Below, piece after piece: positions 62,901 through 64,000 of a stretch of 64,000 nucleotides of DNA; position 1 is the stretch's first letter; every line of letters starts with the position of its first letter. A model generated the notes under the pieces. That model made no database searches. It saw nothing but the letters and a program-made list of their open reading frames with translations, and was not told the origin of the DNA. The position numbers and the translations under genes are program-made. Source of the stretch: Steromphala cineraria (lineage: Eukaryota > Mollusca > Gastropoda > Trochida > Trochidae); contig OU744724.1 in NCBI GenBank assembly GCA_916613615.1, positions 25,840,171-25,904,170 on the forward strand, given 5' to 3'.

Positions 62901-64000
62901 TGGCCGTTTAAAATCTGAAACAACTTGTAGAAATATTATTTCAACTATGAGTCTGTCCGCAGTTCAAGGAGAAGCACGGAACTCGGTGTTGGGACGCTGT
63001 AGGTCAGGGAGTCAATGGAGGACCAATCGGTGTCTACTACTGTCACCATGGCGGCGGCAACCAGGTCAGTCTTTCTCTTTAAATTTAGCTTTGAAAATAA
63101 TCAGCATTGTTTTTTTTTGTGGCAGTTGCTATGAAGGGTGTATAGTCTTTAGAGTCGTCCATCCATGATTATTCTATATGTATTTTTTCATGTAAAATCT
63201 CAAAAACAGCTATCTGATTATTAAATGTTATATGAATATTTTGAAGAAATGATACCATTTTTTATTAGATAATCAATGAAATAATTTATGGCCTCTTGTA
63301 ACTAGATGAATCCCTTTATGTCATGTAATCTATCTCTTTTTAGATTTTTTTTATGTTAACAAAATATAAAAAAATTCAAAAACTTGTAAATCAGTATTAC
63401 AGTGCCAAAAATCTTATATGAATATTTTAGAAAATGAAGAACTTCTTTTTAAAAGATAATGCAATAAAATATTTTGTCGTCTGTAGCTGATAGTATGATG
63501 TCTGATTTCATGTCATGATATAATAGTAAATACTGAAAAAGAAGATATTTATCTTTTGCAAAGGAACTCGCCAAGGTAAGGTTGAAAATTAGTTTTCATG
63601 GTTCAGTGGTTTTAGATATCTTAAATTAGTATTTTCAACTGGTGATTGTTTTCGGTTACCAGGTAGCTTAGAAAATCTTGAAGGAGCAAGGTTTACAGGA
63701 ACTTGGTTCATTGTACGAGATATTTAATGATAATGCTTTTTCTCCTAGACATCCAATATAATTAGCTGTTTCATTCAGTCATTTTCTTATTCTCTCATAT
63801 AGTTGTGAAGTTTGGAGCTTCAAGGAAGCTAATGTTATCGAACGAATACCGTGTTTTCTGGAAGTTATTGTAACCCTTTCTTCTTCTTGCAGCTGTATCG
63901 ACTGAACACGAAGGGTCAGATTGGGTACGGAGAGCGGTGTATCGAGTCTCCTAACGGCGACACCCTGCACATCCATTACTGTGACGTCATGCCTGTCGGA
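50815..64000 (+). CDS. GALNT7: Polypeptide N-acetylgalactosaminyltransferase 7-like, 5' part (11 exons visible)
   Basis: The coding exons are 50815-50961, 54846-55020, 55587-55725, 56301-56467, 57838-58045, 58556-58729, 58894-59011, 59730-59849, 60307-60528, 62963-63064 and 63893-64000 (open). All introns are GT-AG and every phase fits. The 560 residues form a type II Golgi enzyme that moves GalNAc from UDP-GalNAc to Ser/Thr; vertebrate GALNT7 prefers already glycosylated peptides. Order: signal anchor 13-31, stem to about 150, GT27 catalytic domain with FHNEGWSTL (173-181), DAH metal/sugar motif (258-260), WGGEN (366-370), CSRVGHIYR (389-397), then the ricin-type lectin domain from about 491 with CWD (499-501) and GGNQ (521-524). 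Assignment to GALNT7 rather than other family members rests on [10 protein letters not shown] in the stem, [17 protein letters not shown] and the spacing of NYMRVVEVW. The rest of the lectin domain lies beyond the window. Confidence 0.93.
50962..54845 (+). other. Intron 1 of the GALNT7-like gene
   Basis: 3884 bp, AT-rich. It holds a local duplication of about 56 bp (51604-51706, repeats of AATTGCACTAAACAA), an 18-bp-arm imperfect hairpin at 53225-53262 and the MITE at 53956-54221. No open frame of interest. Confidence 0.8.
53956..54221. mobile_element. MITE with 84-bp perfect terminal inverted repeats and 10-bp target duplication
   Basis: 266 bp. The left arm (53956-54039) and right arm (54138-54221) are exact reverse complements over 84 bp, starting CAGTCTAAGTAAACC. 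AAGATACTAT flanks both ends (53946-53955 and 54222-54231). Long inverted repeats with a 9-11 bp duplication are typical of Mutator-like elements. The 98-bp centre has no coding capacity. Perfect arms and an intact duplication imply a young insertion. Confidence 0.92.
54846..55020 (+). CDS. GALNT7: GALNT7-like coding exon 2: stem region
   Basis: Residues 50-107 plus one base. An acidic stem ends with [13 protein letters not shown] (91-103), a segment nearly identical in vertebrate GALNT7. Acceptor TTGTAG|CAC, donor CCAG|GTACGG. Confidence 0.92.
55144..55316. mobile_element. Foldback (MITE-like) sequence in intron 2
   Basis: 173 bp with 28-bp end arms that match as reverse complements except at three sites (ATCTTCCTACGCAAAGCC on the left). 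Inner arms TTTTCTGTGCT and AGCACAGAAAA continue the hairpin. No clear target duplication was found, so it is older or of another origin than the 53956 element. Confidence 0.65.
55587..55725 (+). CDS. GALNT7: GALNT7-like coding exon 3: start of the catalytic domain
   Basis: Residues 108-153 plus two bases, containing [17 protein letters not shown] and IIPDTR, the family's conserved entry to the catalytic domain. Donor GAAGA|GTAAGT. Confidence 0.95.
56196..56252 (-). mobile_element. SINE tail remnant in intron 3
   Basis: On the minus strand it reads TGAAATATTGCCCAAGCGGC followed by CT-rich sequence and ACTCACTCAC, related to the tail at 50496-50548. A (GA)n run sits inside it. Diverged. Confidence 0.4.
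56301..56467 (+). CDS. GALNT7: GALNT7-like coding exon 4: FHNEGWSTL segment
   Basis: Residues 154-209 plus one base. It has ECQYWHY, then [20 protein letters not shown] and the VDD motif (203-205) of the nucleotide-sugar fold. Acceptor CCACCAG|GTG, donor AAAAGG|GTAAGC. Confidence 0.96.
56468..57837 (+). other. Intron 4 of the GALNT7-like gene
   Basis: 1370 bp. Apart from the SINE at 56945-57090, nothing was recognised. Confidence 0.8.
56945..57090 (-). mobile_element. tRNA-derived SINE in intron 4
   Basis: On the minus strand 57087-57018 looks like a tRNA: GACGTAGCTCAGTGGTAG (A box region) and GACCAGGGTTCGATTCCTGG (B box in a 7-bp T-arm stem). The anticodon arm and acceptor stem do not fold properly, so it is not a functional tRNA. 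The following body contains TTGCTGCCTTGCTTGACATT and CAGCATTG, resembling the conserved central domain I recall from bivalve and other metazoan SINEs. Confidence 0.65.
57838..58045 (+). CDS. GALNT7: GALNT7-like coding exon 5: DAH motif
   Basis: Residues 210-278 plus two bases. REGLIRTR is followed by LFLDAHCEC; Asp258 and His260 are the expected Mn-binding residues. Acceptor CCCAACAG|AAC, donor GACAG|GTATGG. Confidence 0.96.
58046..58555 (+). other. Intron 5 of the GALNT7-like gene, with a decayed short tandem repeat
   Basis: 510 bp. Between about 58089 and 58285 a unit of about 95 bp (GGTGCTTGT ... GCTTCCTCTGA) occurs twice with a partial third copy. Confidence 0.65.
58556..58729 (+). CDS. 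GALNT7: GALNT7-like coding exon 6
   Basis: Residues 279-336 plus two bases, including [18 protein letters not shown] and [12 protein letters not shown], the acceptor-facing part of the GT27 fold. Acceptor ATTTCAG|GAC, donor TACAA|GTAGGT. Confidence 0.95.
58894..59011 (+). CDS. GALNT7: GALNT7-like coding exon 7: WGGEN motif
   Basis: Residues 337-376: [20 protein letters not shown] and [12 protein letters not shown], the Gal/GalNAc-T signature. Acceptor TTTTCCAG|ATC, donor TTTAAG|GTTTGT. Confidence 0.96.
59520..59608. repeat. Imperfect hairpin in intron 7
   Basis: Arms of 35 bp (59520-59554 and 59574-59608) pair as GCTTGGTGTTATGC / GCATAACACCAAGC plus GGGGATATA / TATATACCCC, around a 19-nt loop. 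It may be a solo foldback element. Confidence 0.65.
59730..59849 (+). CDS. GALNT7: GALNT7-like coding exon 8: CSRVGHIYR segment
   Basis: Residues 377-416. His394 in CSRVGHIYR is the third metal ligand in the family. Phase 0 at both ends; donor AACCTG|GTGAGT. Confidence 0.96.
60005..60057. repeat. Hairpin with 15-bp perfect arms in intron 8
   Basis: GACATAGATACTAAT (60005-60019) and ATTAGTATCTATGTC (60043-60057) are exact reverse complements around a 23-nt loop rich in AAGC repeats. Confidence 0.75.
60307..60528 (+). CDS. GALNT7: GALNT7-like coding exon 9: end of the catalytic domain
   Basis: Residues 417-490: [39 protein letters not shown] and [11 protein letters not shown], leading into the linker before the lectin domain. 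Donor GGAGAG|GTAGGA. Confidence 0.95.
60529..62962 (+). other. Intron 9 of the GALNT7-like gene
   Basis: 2434 bp. Besides the TTAA-flanked element it has a decayed triplication of about 46 bp at 61266-61377 (CTGATAAGTTCAAATCAA). No open frame of note. Confidence 0.8.
61381..62907. mobile_element. TTAA-flanked non-autonomous DNA transposon, 1.53 kb
   Basis: The ends are 14-bp perfect inverted repeats, ACGGCCAGTTCGAC (61381-61394) and GTCGAACTGGCCGT (62894-62907), each flanked by TTAA (61377-61380 and 62908-62911). No transposase frame remains. The interior holds two related segments near 61390 and 61595 (GGTATTTTTTGT and GTGTATTTTTTGT contexts), two ATGGCGG motifs (61975 and 62032) and the palindrome AATACGTACGTATT near 62263. 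The superfamily (piggyBac or Kolobok) is inferred from TTAA alone. Confidence 0.75.
62963..63064 (+). CDS. GALNT7: GALNT7-like coding exon 10: start of the lectin domain
   Basis: Residues 491-524, with CWD (499-501) and YCHHGGGNQ (516-524) matching the first (alpha) repeat of the ricin-B fold. The acceptor CTGTCCGCAG has a weak pyrimidine tract. It lies 55 bp to the right of a 1.5-kb transposable element. Confidence 0.92.
63065..63892 (+). other. Intron 10 of the GALNT7-like gene
   Basis: 828 bp of AT-rich sequence with a loose internal duplication (TTATATGAATATTTT near 63227 and 63413). Nothing else was seen. Confidence 0.75.
63893..64000 (+). CDS. GALNT7: GALNT7-like coding exon 11, cut by the window edge
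   Basis: Residues 525-560 and open to the right: [15 protein letters not shown] and HIHYCD continue the lectin domain. Acceptor CTTCTTGCAG|CTG. Confidence 0.92.
   Translation, partial: MYRLNTKGQIGYGERCIESPNGDTLHIHYCDVMPVG

Overview
This is animal nuclear DNA, most likely from a mollusc. The evidence is spliced genes with GT-AG introns, a replication-type histone H1, a 5S rRNA with a lophotrochozoan-like sequence, tRNA-derived SINE remnants, and SINE tails with an (ACTC)n end that resemble those I remember from abalone-type gastropods. The placement within molluscs is weak; the placement as a lophotrochozoan animal is firmer.

Positions 1-40144 are one near-perfect tandem array with a unit of about 3.13-3.18 kb. 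Each unit carries a 5S rRNA gene on the + strand and a histone H1 gene on the - strand. I see no core histone genes. The window opens inside an H1 gene and shows 13 complete 5S genes and 12 complete H1 genes plus one H1 fragment. 5S and H1 are convergent across a spacer of about 1.1 kb and divergent across a spacer of about 1.39 kb. The 5S genes have a TATA-like box near -30, the internal promoter and a T5 terminator. The H1 genes have an upstream AAACACA H1 box and, downstream, both the histone 3' hairpin and an AATAAA signal. The array stops abruptly at about 40144, and the last unit is the most divergent.

Positions 40145-50700 form an AT-rich interval with no confident gene. It contains one unassigned open frame (- strand, 42121-42645), several degenerate tandem arrays with periods of about 150-190 bp, a TTAA-flanked MITE, and a 43-bp minisatellite that passes into a related 33-bp repeat.

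Positions 50700-64000 hold the first eleven coding exons of a GALNT7-type polypeptide N-acetylgalactosaminyltransferase on the + strand. The 560 visible residues cover the signal anchor, the stem, the whole catalytic domain and the start of the ricin-type lectin domain; the gene runs off the right edge. Its introns contain a 266-bp MITE with 84-bp perfect inverted repeats and a 10-bp target duplication, a tRNA-derived SINE, a 1.5-kb TTAA-flanked element and several foldback sequences.

The two loci are functionally unrelated. The array supplies chromatin linker protein and 5S RNA. The GALNT7-like enzyme acts in the Golgi on mucin-type O-glycosylation.
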